Positions 47,033 through 58,260 of a DNA stretch of 64,000 bases are shown piece after piece. Source of the stretch: Dillenia suffruticosa (taxonomy: Eukaryota > Streptophyta > Magnoliopsida > Dilleniales > Dilleniaceae); NCBI GenBank assembly GCA_033439265.1, contig JAVTVX010000017.1, positions 8,330,001-8,394,000 of the forward strand, in the 5' to 3' direction. Positions within the stretch are counted from its first letter, which is position 1. Each line of letters starts with the position of its first letter. Position numbers and translations under genes: made by a program. Under the pieces are notes generated by a model. That model ran no database searches. It was not told the DNA's origin and saw only the letters and a list, made by a program, of their open reading frames with translations.

Positions 47033-47960
47033 TGTTACATTGTATCAAAGCCTAAAATGCTCTAGCTTTTTCGTGTCATCATCATCATGGAAGCCATTTC
47101 CTCTGCACAAACGTCTAATACTTCCGATTCATCCAATTCAAAATTCTACACCGATCACAACTCCAAATCTCATTTCTACTAATTCCGCTATCCAACTTCC
47201 CTCAAACTCACTCCAAATAATTATCCTATATGGAGAGCTCACACTTCCCCCCTTCGCTGCTTAGTTATGGCCTTATGAGTTGTCCTAAAACGTTTCCTTC
47301 TTCCCTAGTATGACAGAAACTTACAACAGTACCTTCAGTGTGGAATTATCTAAAAATAAATAATGTTTTTAAATCTCATTTCTATTAATGGAACTCAGGT
47401 GCTGAACAAGCATGTGTTTCTCAATATTCGGGCGTCTACAAATTCTTGGCATCAGCTTTTGGATCATCCAGTTCTAAGGCAGATTGGGCTGGGGATCCTG
47501 ATGATCGCTTGTTAGCTTCAGCTTATGTTTTCTATCTTCAGCCTTATCCTGTATCATGGACTTCAAGAAAGCAGAAATCAGTTGCTCGTTCCTTCCCTGA
47601 AGGAGAATATTATTAGGCTGTTGCTTCTACTGCTTCTGAGGTTATGCGGGTTCACTCACTACTCAAAAAGCTTGGATATTCTGCCATTGTTCCTACAATT
47701 TGTTACAATAAATCGCTGCCACTTACACTTATCAAAATATTGTCGATCACCCCAAAATCAAGCATACTGAGATCGATGAATTCTGTGGATAATTTGGTTA
47801 GAGGCGCGAAATTTGTGTCTCTCATGACCCCCCTAAATGATCTTTTTACCAAGTCCTTGCCTAATCAACCATTTCAAAGAGGAAGATTCAAGGGGGGAAT
47901 TTTAGATGAAACCCCAATCTTGCAGGTGCGTGTTAAAGAAATTGTGAATTCAAATTTAAA
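47033..47960 (+). mobile_element. Ty1/copia retrotransposon fossil
   Basis: Starts near TTGTATCAAAGCC, a primer-binding-like site of the initiator-Met type. Then comes a gag-start-like region (about 47085-47255, with LTPNNYPIWRA) and a region from the end of pol with RNase H features (about 47440-47700, ADWAGDPDDR and VARSFPEGEYY). A purine tract AAGGGGGGAA lies near 47890. The element is far shorter than an intact one and broken, with several breaks. LTRs could not be delimited; the left one may lie at about 46670-47032. Confidence 0.75.
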
Positions 47961-48000
47961 CTATAATTACTTCTGTTGTACCAATGTATCTCCTAAACTT

Positions 48001-48487
48001 TAAGAATTGTATTTTATTTTATAAATTCAAATTCTTGTAATCTTTCTGTACATACTGATGGATTACAATATTAAAGCCCTTTTTATACTTTTTTTTGTTC
48101 TAAGTGATATACCACTGGCATGACCCTGTGAACCTTTTCTGGCATAATTGACACCATACGGTTAACTAAATGAATGGTAGTCTTCAAGGCCCGGCATCAT
48201 AGAAAAGTCGAAATGCATGTACCCGAAAAATAAAATGGAATCCTACCTAAGTTTTACTATATGTTCGGCGAATTTTGAAAAAATTGTGGAAACCGCATCT
48301 TGTTTCAAAACAGGGGAAAACCCCCTGCATTTCTAAAAGTTGGGAAAGCCATAATTAAAGATCTTTGAAATGGTAATCAGGAAGTATATAGGATGACTAA
48401 CGGGAATTAACTTAGAATTAAGGTTGTTCCAAATTAAATGACTCATCATTGCAAACCTATGGTTATTCACCATCTTACACCCTGCTT

Positions 48488-48520
<33 letters not shown>

Positions 48521-49016
48521 ATCGGGAGAAATAGTAGTAAAGAGTCATGAATGTTATTATACTGATTGACTATTATCAAATGAGATTATATCTATTATAA
48601 ATATTTAGTGTAAATCATAATTATATATGACTCGTATCACTACACAAGTTGATTATTATCAGAACAGATTGTATTTGTTATAAAATATCCTATGTGAATC
48701 ATAACTAAGATAAATTAATTCTAACACTACAACCTTATTATACGTTGATTATTTGATACCATAAGCATATTTTGTGACCCTATGAATACAATCATCTACC
48801 ATTGTCCCTTGCGATCATAAACTGTACCATTGTACATCAAAATTAAAATGCCTTATTATGCAAATGTCCCAAGAGCATGTGAAATATTCGAGAGTATGCA
48901 TCGGAGAATGTAAAATAAAAGAAAATGCAGCTGACATTTATTTTTTTTTCACTTAAAATCAAAGACTTTGATTATGATTTGCATTGCATCCTCCTTGCTG
49001 TCTGGCTTACGGACCG
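48001..49016. other. Gene-free region after the copia fossil
   Basis: The first hundred bases may be the 3' LTR of the fossil. The rest is AT-rich with a short TTA repeat near 48488-48510. No gene. Confidence 0.4.
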
Positions 49017-49220
49017 TCAGAAAAGAGCCTTTCATCCCGTGCATGGACGTGTGCTCTTTCGCATTCCTTGGAGGAAGGAAATCGATACGCAGATTCACTG
49101 GCCATTGTCAAATTGGACTTTACTCATGGCCCCCTTTACATTGGGACAGTCCACCACCGGATTGCTTCTAATGCTTGGGGTGTTTCCTATCAGAGACCTT
49201 CGGCTTCTCTGTACTAAAAA
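49017..49220 (+). mobile_element. Possible LINE scrap, RNase H-like
   Basis: One frame contains EEGNRYADSLA followed by about 40 open residues, resembling the REGNxxADxLA motif of the RNase H-like domain carried by plant LINE-related sequences. The fragment is about 200 bp with no other domain next to it. Weak call. Confidence 0.35.
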
Positions 49221-49768
49221 TTATGATCCCATTGAATTGATCAATTGGTAATTTTTTTAATGAACAATACATTCTCTTTCTAATTTGTTTTGTTAAAAGG
49301 TGAAGAGAAACCCTTCATGATAAATGTTCAAGAAAGTAAGAAGCTTGAAATGGTTTTTTAACCGATGCCCTGGGAATACTTCCAAACAACATCGTTAAAA
49401 ATTTTCAAAACGGCAGGGTGAGAAGCTACACTTGCAAGGACTGGATGGATATTTGGTTAACTAAAAATTCCTTTTTTTAATGGAAACAGCAACATTCACG
49501 TTGCGTGTAGACATTCAAGGCGGTAGAGAATTGGAATCTTGTTCCTTTTTAGGTATGGTATTGGTCTATGTAGGGCAAGGGCCCAATTAATAAAAGAGAG
49601 AATATTACAAAATTGACATGCCGTGATCAAATAGATGTATCCCAGTTCTATGTATTTGCCAAAACAGACTTACATATTCCCAAATTTAATAATGACAAAG
49701 TTCCACATTTTGTACAGCAACCTTTATTCCAATTTCCTTTACAACTATTAACCTCATTTTGGGGTTAA
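49221..49768. other. Intergenic sequence
   Basis: No gene or repeat is recognised. Confidence 0.4.
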
Positions 49769-50484
49769 AACCAGTATTTTGAAACCCGGACTTGACAGGC
49801 CGGTCGGATCAGGAACCGGAGCAACAGTTGGTTCGGGTTTTTTAACAATGCCAAATTTTAAAAAAACCGGTCAAAACCCGAGTTGGACCGGAACCGGCCA
49901 ACCCCTTTTTTTTTTCCTTCTTTTTCTTTTTGGTGTATAAAAAAAAAAAAAAAACCTAACCCTCGGACTCAAACCTAGGAATAGATTGAATATTTGAATT
50001 GTGACAACTACTAGACCACCGTACCTTTTGTGTGTGTGTTTTTCTCTCTTCTTTTTTGTCTTTTTTATCTCACTCTCACGTCCTTTTTTCTCCTCCACCT
50101 TGGGATCTCTTTTTTTTTTTTTTTCCTTTTCTTTTCCCATTAAACTTTTCTTCTTATCTAAATTAGACATTGATGTATTCAAATCTATTATTTGAATTAG
50201 AGTTTGATGTATTTGAATGATATTTTGTATTAAATAATATGTAATATTTAGATAAATAAATTATATTTTATTAATATTATTTATTTTGATCATAAATCGG
50301 TAAATATTTATAATTAGATATATAAAATTTTTAAATTATTAATATATTATAATTTAAATTTATTTATAATATTATGATGATATCATCCGATTTTTTCATC
50401 CGGTCTTACCGGTTTAACCTAGTGTCCAATTGATCCTTTGGCATTACTTATTCATATTTTGAATCGAGTTTCAAAATACTGGTT
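49769..50484. mobile_element. TIR DNA transposon, non-autonomous
   Basis: The ends are AACCAGTATTTTGAAAC at 49769-49785 and its exact reverse complement at 50468-50484. Inside both ends lie CCGGT-rich segments (ACCGGTTTAACC, GGACCGGAACCGG). The interior is about 680 bp and noncoding. TTAA is next to both ends, but a clean target-site duplication could not be fixed, so the superfamily is open. Confidence 0.7.
49935..50030 (-). mobile_element. SINE-like insertion inside the TIR element
   Basis: Minus-strand reading GGTGGTCTAGTAGTTGTCAC (box A-like), then CTAGGTTTGAGTCCGAGGG (box B consensus GGTTTGAGTCC), a typical tRNA promoter spacing. It is bordered on the left by a run of A (plus strand). 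Boundaries are approximate. Confidence 0.5.
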
Positions 50485-50818
50485 AATTATTCTCGAGGTT
50501 GTTTTTGAAACCATTTCTTCCCTTTGCCTTGGAACTCTACGCTATATTCCCTAATGTCTAGAGAGGTGAGGCTAGTTCAATTTGATAATATAGGTAATAA
50601 TTTGATAACGAATAAATCATTAGAACTCCTTTGGTAATCGCATGCATTTTATATGCTAATAAATTTTAACTTAATTGATATTATTTATCTTTTTATTAAA
50701 GATCTCAAATTTAAATTCTCACAGTATACCAAAAAAAAAATATCACACCACTTTACATACTCATACGACCTAAATTAGATACATGGTATAACTAGTTCTG
50801 GCTTTTTATATACCCTTC
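50485..50818. other. Intergenic sequence
   Basis: AT-rich, nothing recognised. Confidence 0.4.
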
Positions 50819-52950
50819 TATCACAACCCAAGACCCAAAAGGAAGGATTTAGGTTCGGTAACCACTGCCTGCAAGAATATCCCGAAAACAGAGCATGAAG
50901 GTTGGCAAGCAGCGTATGGAGATGTGGGTTTCACACATGTTAATGGGTGAGATGGTGATAAAAGGAATGTTGTGGAATGTGATAGATTGAAAAAAGGATT
51001 GAAGGAGAAGAGAGAGAGAGTTACTGAGAGAGAAGAAGATAGAGGAGAGAGAGAGAGATAGCGACAAGAAGAAAATGCTTTTAATTCTGAATCTTGCTGC
51101 GTTATATTTTTTCCATCTAGCTTCTACATACATTGTTGAATTCTAAGTTAAATGTGGCTTTAACTTCCTTCAACCAACTCAATAACCTAACTGCTATTTG
51201 GACATATGCAGTTATGCTAATTAACAAATATTAGGCTTCTACAGTCATGCTAACTAACAGCCATTGTTTTCTTGCTCTAACTGATATCAAGTACCTGCTC
51301 TACAGTTATCTGAAGTTGCTTACCCAAAGTAACCGTTGCATCTAAAAATGCTGAAGTCTACCTCTATTCAGTGCCATTGTCTGTTATATATCCTCGCCCC
51401 TTTAAGCACATCTTTGCCCTCAAGGATGGAGATTTGGAGGCTGGAACCGAATAAACTCTTGTATCCCAACTCTCATTCATTTTAGCTCTCCTTGGCTTAG
51501 TCAATTGCAGTGCCTACTCCTATAATGTTGCAATTTCGAAAGCTTGTAATAGAGTTGTTGGTTTCAACATCCTTAGCATTGGTTTTATTTCCTCCCTCAC
51601 CCTACTCATGAAGCTAAAGACAAAGTAGGACTTGGTGAGTTTTGGGTTTTCGTGGAGTATAATAGACCAAAGTTCCTCAAATTTTTCTTGTCATTCAGCC
51701 ATGGTCCCATGTTGTTGTAGCTTAAACTTTTCAATTTCATCTCGTACTCCTTTGTCCTCAAATCGCTAGTAAAGGAGTTGTGAAAATTCATTCCAACCGA
51801 CTTCTTTTTTACCATTTTCAGGTCTTGAAATCATACGTCAGCTCTACCATCTAAATATATTTCTATATTATCCATCCAAGAAATGGCTGGTATTTGATAA
51901 ACAGAAAAAAAAATTATTACATTTACGCACCCCACATCCTAGGATTCTCTCGTGTAAATATAGGTAACTCAATTCTGGGTGGATTTGATATAAATCCCCG
52001 GTTGCTCAGGTCTTTCTTGGGCCACTAAGACCATTTTCAATTATGATTCTGGTGTCTGTGGGAGTAGGGAAGAGGGGTGACTTGGAGAAACCTTTTTTGG
52101 TGTTGTTCTTCTACCAAATCCTTAGTTGATGTTCTAATCAAATTGCTCATTTTGGCCTCCAATCCTGCTATAAGAGCCTCCATTCTCTGGGGCTCATCAA
52201 ACTTCTGTTTCATGTCTTTTTGTTATTCTTCAAATTTTCTTTCCATTAGTACATAATTCTCTTTAATTTTTACAACCATTTCTTGCATTTTAATTTCTTG
52301 TTTCCTTAGTTGCTCGTCAAGTGCCTTTAGCTATCTTGATTATCTGGCCGAAAGCTCTGTACCAAATTTGTCACAACACAATCCCAAAAGGAAGGATTTA
52401 GGTTCGGTAGCCACTACCTTCAAGAATATCCCGAAAACAGAGCATGAAGGTTGGCAAGCAGCATATGGAAACATGGGTTTTATACATGTTAATAGGTAGG
52501 ATGGTGATAAAAGGAATGCTGTGGAATGTGGTAGATTGAAAGAAGGATTGAAGGAGAAGAGAGAGAGAGAGTTATTGAGAGAGAAGAAGATAGAGAGAGA
52601 GAGGGGTTGAGAGAGAGAGAGAGATAGGGACAAGGAGAAAATGCTTTTAATTCTGAATCATGTTGCTTTACATTTTTTCCATCTAGCTTCTTTATACATT
52701 GTTGAATTCTAAGCTAAGTGTGGCTTTAACTTCCTTCAACCAACTCAACAACCTAATTGCTATTTGGACATATGCAGTTATGCTAACAGACATTAAGCTT
52801 CTGCAGTCATACTAACTAACAGCCATTGTTTACCTGCACTAATTGATATCAAGTACCAGTTCTACAATTTTCTAAAGTTGCTTACCCAAAGTAGCCGTTG
52901 CATTTGAAAATGCTAAAATCCGCCTCTATTCAATTCCATTATCTATTACA
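50819..52950 (-). mobile_element. Ty3/gypsy-type retrotransposon fossil with both LTRs, shortened
   Basis: Two direct repeats of about 570-580 bp, 50819-51388 and 52369-52950, share most bases, including a GA microsatellite and the AAGGAAGGATTTAGGTTCGG start. Next to the right-hand LTR, on the minus strand, is TTGGTACAGAGC, a primer-binding-like site. The interior (about 980 bp) holds only a gag-type region on the minus strand (about 51600-52300, with GTMAEYQEKFEEL-like sequence). Pol is absent. The flanks CCTTC and CCCTC fit a five-base target duplication. The element is broken, with several breaks, and is moderately old by LTR divergence. Confidence 0.8.
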
Positions 52951-55900
52951 CCCTCACCTTTAACATAACACATCCTCCGATCCATCTATGTTTCTTGACC
53001 AACCGCTACACGTCAAGTGGGCTACTCTTTTTTTTTTTAGAAAAAAATCAATTGAAGGATTTCAATTTGTAATTCTATATAGCCATGGATATTGTGGGTG
53101 TAAAGTTTATCGATTATTTTACTATTTCATTTTATAAAAAATGGTATCATTACTACAATCACTATAAATTTGATGGATATTAATATAAAAGGTAAACACT
53201 TATATTTTTAGTTTCAATTTTAATCATTTCGACTTAGTTTTTAATTAACTAGACTTTTGGTTTCTTAGTTTTAGGTGTAATTTTGATTTTTTTGAAATCC
53301 ATGTTTGTTTATAATAATGTAAAATAAATTCAAAAAACCCAAGGAAATTGCATTATGACCTAAAAATAATGTAAAAATATTTACAGGTTAAATTTGATTA
53401 AAAATTATGTTATAGTTTAAATAAATTATTTCATGGCAAATCAATATTGTATGTAAATAAATAAATAAATAAATAAATAAATATATATATATATATAATT
53501 TTTGTTTTCAAGAAAGACCACTGGATATTTAAAACCAAATTTTATATAACCTAATTGACTATTTCCATTCAATTATAACCGAATAGAACTCAATCCAAAT
53601 AATATATATAAAAAATTCCTTCATCCATCATCGATAATGATGTATAAAATCGACTCCTCTTACTTAATCTTTGGTAATTGTAATAGGGAAATTTTAAGTT
53701 CAACTTCAAATATAAGATTTTGGCTGGTGTATGTGATTTATGAGCATATGCTCATATAAATTATTGATATAAATTAAAAAGCGTAATGTGCGAAATTATT
53801 GAAATCTCGGATTTAAACATTTTCTATATATATTAAAAAAAATCAAATCATTGAGATAATAAATTTATGATGTACGACTGTATAAAAGAGGAATTCATGT
53901 GAATTTGTTTAAAAAGGTTTTATCTCACTTTCATAATTTTTCAAATCATGTGGAAACATGGAATTTTGTGTTATTCATGTTCAAAAACATCCACATGAAA
54001 TTCATAGAACAAATTTAAAAAAAATAATAAAAAAAATTAAAAAAAAAAATGGTGAGTGTGCGCTGTGCTCAAGTGCAGCTGGACCACCATTCCCATAAAA
54101 TAATTTTGAAAGAAAAATTCGTGTATTAATTATTATATTCTCCATCAACTGGTTGTAGCGAACATTGGATATGGTTGAACTGATCCATCCATCCCTATTT
54201 TTCTTCTCACGTTTTCCTCCATCAATATAAAATATAAATTAAATAATAACAAGGAAACAACCATCGAAATATGGAAGGACAGCGAAATAAATATTCCTTC
54301 GATGCAAAAATATATACAGAAAACATGATGAGTCATAGATGATAAAGAATAATGCAACATGATCAGTCAAAGCCCCCCCCCCCCCCCGTCTATTTTTAAT
54401 ATTTTTTCTTTAAAAAAAATATATTTTGATTAATTTAAAATTATTCAAAAATCTCTCATTTGATGAATTTGTGGTGAATTTTGAAATTTTTTGAAACGGT
54501 TAATTAGTCAGTCCCATGCAAATTTTTATATATTTAGATGGGTGCAGATATGATCTATATCTGTTCTTTTATATAAAATATTTTTAAATAATTTAAATCA
54601 TAAACCTTTTTAATGGTTAACAATTTAATAATCTCAGAGGAATAATTGTTGGTGGAATTAATGAAAATAAAAATTGAATTAAATTATGATGAAATGAGTT
54701 ATCTGAAAATAATTTCAAATATATAAAAAATAAAAATATATTGGGTTAAGTGAGAACACATTGTTGATGGGAACCGATATGGCTTAATTTAATGTCTTTA
54801 ATTTGTTTTTAAAATTTTAAAATAAATTAATATAAATAATCTAAATAAAAATTATTTTGATCTTTTGAAACGAAACTGAGTTTATCAGTTTGGTATTAAT
54901 TTGAGCTAAGTTAATCGATTTAGAAAGGTGGGATTAAATTTTTGCCCACCACCTCAAGAAAATAAGAAATGGAAAAGGAAATATAACATCATCGTCTCCC
55001 ATCCATCAAGATTTCGGAGGATGAAGACAAAAAGATTCTCTGGTGTTTTCACAACCATGCTTGCATTTGATGAGTCATTATGTTTTACCAGGCTTTCAAG
55101 TTTTTGACTTGGTCAAAGCTGGGCTGGACTAAATGTACTCTAATTACTCATTTTTAATTATCATTAAACATAAATAAATAAATAAATATCCCTATATTTT
55201 ATACAAAATTTTTATTAAAAAAATATGAACTTCCTTAAATTATGGTACCAACCTCATCTTCCCCGCACCAAATCCATACAAAAACAAAAGTAATCAAACA
55301 GAGAGAATTTGAAAGCTCAAACACATGATTTTTTTTTTTTTTTTTTTTTTAATGTTTCTTCTTCAAAGCAAATTTGGTAGACCGGTCCTTCAGTTTTGGT
55401 ACGGTTTTTGGCTAAATTCAAATTCGATTCTTCTTCATTATTTAAGTTAAAATAAATTTTTTTTTTTAAAAAAATAAAAGCTTGTAGAATGATATATACA
55501 ATATAAATATAAAAAATATGAATAATTAAAAATATAGCGTATAATTCTTTAGCATGAACCGAAAATAATTTAACCCTAAAGGAAAAGGTTCCCCTAAACT
55601 TGGTGGTGCAATTAGCCCAATCGACTTTTATCAGATAAACTAATCTACAATTATTGTATGATTTTTTATTTTAATTTTATTCTGTGTGCAATTTTTTCTT
55701 GTTACATATTTATTGATTTTTTATTCAAATAATATTATTCAGAATAAATTAATATTTTTAGTTAGTTATAATCTTTTCACTTACATGAAACGTGGAATTG
55801 GGATTAGATGGGTTAATCACGTTTAGAAAAGGAAATTTGCATATTTTGAAAAGAAAGAAATAGAAAAGAATAATAATTATGCTGGCGGTGGGAGAGGGAG

Positions 55901-56100
55901 GGAATGGCAGTGGGCTGAGGAGAGGGGGGTGGGGGTTGGGTTCCGATCCCTCGTGTCTTTCGGGAACAGCCTTTTTCATCAATTAATTTGGTTCCCCCAC
56001 CCATTTCCTTACTTTATTCTTTTTTCTTTCGATTTTTTCACTTTTTTTTTTTATTTGTTTCCCCTTCTTCCACCCCTTTAATTGTCTTTTTCATAAACTT
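52951..56100. other. Gene-free AT-rich region
   Basis: It holds an AAAT/AT microsatellite (53453-53497), a 15-base C-run (54373-54387) and a long T-run (55329-55350). The last few hundred bases approach the VQ gene promoter. No gene is recognised on either strand. Confidence 0.4.
54373..54387. repeat. Homopolymer C-run
   Basis: Fifteen C in a row in otherwise AT-rich DNA. Confidence 0.9.
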
Positions 56101-56806
56101 AACCTTATATCCTTTTCTCCGTTTCACACTCTATTAAAGTTTGTGTCCTCTCTCTCTCTCTCTCTCTATCAATTTGACCCGCTGCCACCCATCGGTGGCC
56201 AACTCTCTCTTTCCTCTCCTCCAATGGCGACCCCACCCTTCAATCTCTAAGTGGATCTTCTAAGCGGCTACGTAAGCCAAAACCTCTCTCTCTCTCTCTC
56301 TCTCTCTCTAGAACTTTATTACCCTCTCTCTTCTCTTCATTCCTCTCTTTCCCATCTCTCTCTCTCCATGTCTTTCCGACACCCCCCAATATCATGAAAC
56401 AAGGAAGAGAAAAGAAGGATCATCAAAATAAGCACCATAGTTACTTTTGATGCTTTTCTCCATACGCATCCAGGAGAAGATCTGTTGATTTCTCATCTGC
56501 TTTTTGCATAACCCCTTTTGGGTACACACACAAAGCAATTAGAAGAGGAGGCAAAAGAGTGTCGTAATTGCAGATCAGAGCTTTTTCCAATCCAAAAAGG
56601 TTTCCTTTTACACCAAGAAAGAGACACTCTGTGCAACCACCCAATTATCTCTCCCGTCTTGAAATCACATCCCTCCATTCCCAATATAACTTTTTTCCAG
56701 GTTCAGTTCGATCTTTCATCATCATCACCACCTTCACTTCATCTTTCTGTTCTCGATTTTCCTTTTTCTTTTTGTTTTGGGTGGGCTGGGGGGGAAGTCG
56801 TGAGAA
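56101..56806 (+). promoter_or_regulatory. Promoter and 5' leader region of the VQ gene
   Basis: It contains CCTTATATCC near 56103 and CTATTAAAG near 56131 as weak TATA candidates, then CT microsatellites (56148-56167, 56284-56309), a common feature of plant 5' leaders. Short upstream ORFs lie at 56224-56250, 56368-56397, 56394-56450 and 56450-56488. A TTTTTTCCAG at 56700 could be the acceptor of a leader intron. Confidence 0.45.
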
Positions 56807-58135
56807 ATGGATTCAGGAAACAGTGCGAGTCTATCCTCAAGTGGAGGAGATGAAGAGTACGAGTCAAGAGCCGATTCGATCCCAGATTTCTTTACCAACC
56901 AAAATGATCAATTTCTTCCGATCTCCAGTACACACCCTTCTTCACATCTTTTACACCAGTCATCTTTGTTTGACACCGCCTCAAACTATGGGGATCCGAA
57001 TAATTTCCCCCAAACAGGAAACCCACATGCAAATTCTCTCCTAAATCTGGACCCGGTCTGGTCAAGGCCCGGTCTAGTGACTAGACCGGATTTCCATACC
57101 AACATAACGGGAAACTTGGGGTACACCAATTCATCATCATCAATGCCCTCGGCTGCTAAAGCACAAAATGCAAGTTCATCCTCCACGGCATTACAACAAA
57201 CGGGAAAGGACAGCAGCACAACAGAACAACAGACAAATACGGGAGGGAAAAATCCGCGAAAGCGGACTAGAGCATCAAGGAGAGCACCAACAACTGTTCT
57301 GACAACTGACACCACCAACTTCCGAGCAATGGTGCAGGAATTTACTGGAATACCCGCGCCTCCTTTTTCGGCATCTCCTTACTCTCGCAGGTTGGATCTC
57401 TTCTCCGCCGGCTCAGCCTTGCGCTCCGGACCACCTCCGCAGCCTACTCCGCAGGGCTCTTTGGAACCATTGAGTTCTTTGTACCCTCTAAGGCCATCTG
57501 CGCAGAAGTTCCAGGCTAATAACAACCCTTTTGTCTCTTCTACAGTGTCTTCTACTCCTGGTGCTGTTCCTGCTCCTCCGTCTTCCGCCTTGCAGTCATT
57601 TTTAAATGCTTCCATGCAGCTTGATCATGCTCTTGTTACAAATCCTATGAACAATGTGACGCCATATAGTCTAGCCCTTTCCAAACAATCAAATCAAAAT
57701 TTTCTAGAAATACAAAATCCAATGCTCGCCGCCTTTCAGCCTCACTCTCTTGAGAGTCTTGCGCAGTTAAGTGTGCCTCCTAGTTTTGTGTCCAAGTCTC
57801 CAGATGGGTTGGTCAGTGATCATGGTCATGGACATGTTAATGTGGTGATTCCAAGTCATGAACCCTCATCAGACACTGCGGCGGTTGATCTCAGGAACGA
57901 AGAAGATGGGAATCTTGAGAACTGGGTTTCACATGGTGAAGAAGGATCAAATGAATTGCACCAAAATCCATTGATGAGACCATATTTAGGCACCTATGGA
58001 ACTCCTTCAACTTGTAAGTTGAACTTTTCAGCTTCTTCTTCGTCTGATTTTCGTCATGACAAGGGTCCGGAAAATGTCTCATCTAGAGGTGATCAAGCCA
58101 ACATAGATTCATATATTTGTTCTTCTGATAATTAG
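56807..58135 (+). CDS. VQ motif-containing protein
   Basis: Single-exon gene of 442 residues. The VQ motif FRAMVQEFTG lies at 172-181, and VQ proteins use it to bind the C-terminal DNA-binding domain of group I and IIc WRKY factors in the nucleus. Just before it is a basic stretch NPRKRTRASRRAPTTV (149-164) that can serve as a nuclear signal and is typical of the longer VQ subgroup. After it come GIPAPPFSAS and a proline/serine-rich region; the remainder is low-complexity (Ser, Asn, Gln, Thr). No other domain is visible. Plant VQ genes are mostly without introns, as here. The ATG at 56807 follows GTGAGAA and is the first ATG after a 318-base stretch without any. Members regulate defence, growth or seed traits; the target here is unknown. 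Confidence 0.9.
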   Translation: MDSGNSASLSSSGGDEEYESRADSIPDFFTNQNDQFLPISSTHPSSHLLHQSSLFDTASNYGDPNNFPQTGNPHANSLLNLDPVWSRPGLVTRPDFHTNITGNLGYTNSSSSMPSAAKAQNASSSSTALQQTGKDSSTTEQQTNTGGKNPRKRTRASRRAPTTVLTTDTTNFRAMVQEFTGIPAPPFSASPYSRRLDLFSAGSALRSGPPPQPTPQGSLEPLSSLYPLRPSAQKFQANNNPFVSSTVSSTPGAVPAPPSSALQSFLNASMQLDHALVTNPMNNVTPYSLALSKQSNQNFLEIQNPMLAAFQPHSLESLAQLSVPPSFVSKSPDGLVSDHGHGHVNVVIPSHEPSSDTAAVDLRNEEDGNLENWVSHGEEGSNELHQNPLMRPYLGTYGTPSTCKLNFSASSSSDFRHDKGPENVSSRGDQANIDSYICSSDN

Positions 58136-58260
58136 CAACAAATAATATTAGATATTCTGCTGAAGCATATTAAAAGTTACATTTTGGGGGGTGGGGGTAC
58201 ACTAGAGATTTATTTTTATTTTTTATTTTTTTTGCCGGGGGGGGGGGGAGGGGGAGAAGA
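58136..58260 (+). other. G-run-rich start of the VQ 3' UTR
   Basis: G6 (58186-58191), G5 (58193-58197), G12 (58237-58248) and G5 (58250-58254) all lie on the coding strand within 120 bases of the stop. They could form RNA or DNA G-quadruplex structures. Confidence 0.5.

Noticed and set aside
48925-49251. A 108-codon ORF as a host gene
   Set aside because: A different frame of the same stretch carries a LINE-type RNase H-like motif, so it is more likely transposon debris.
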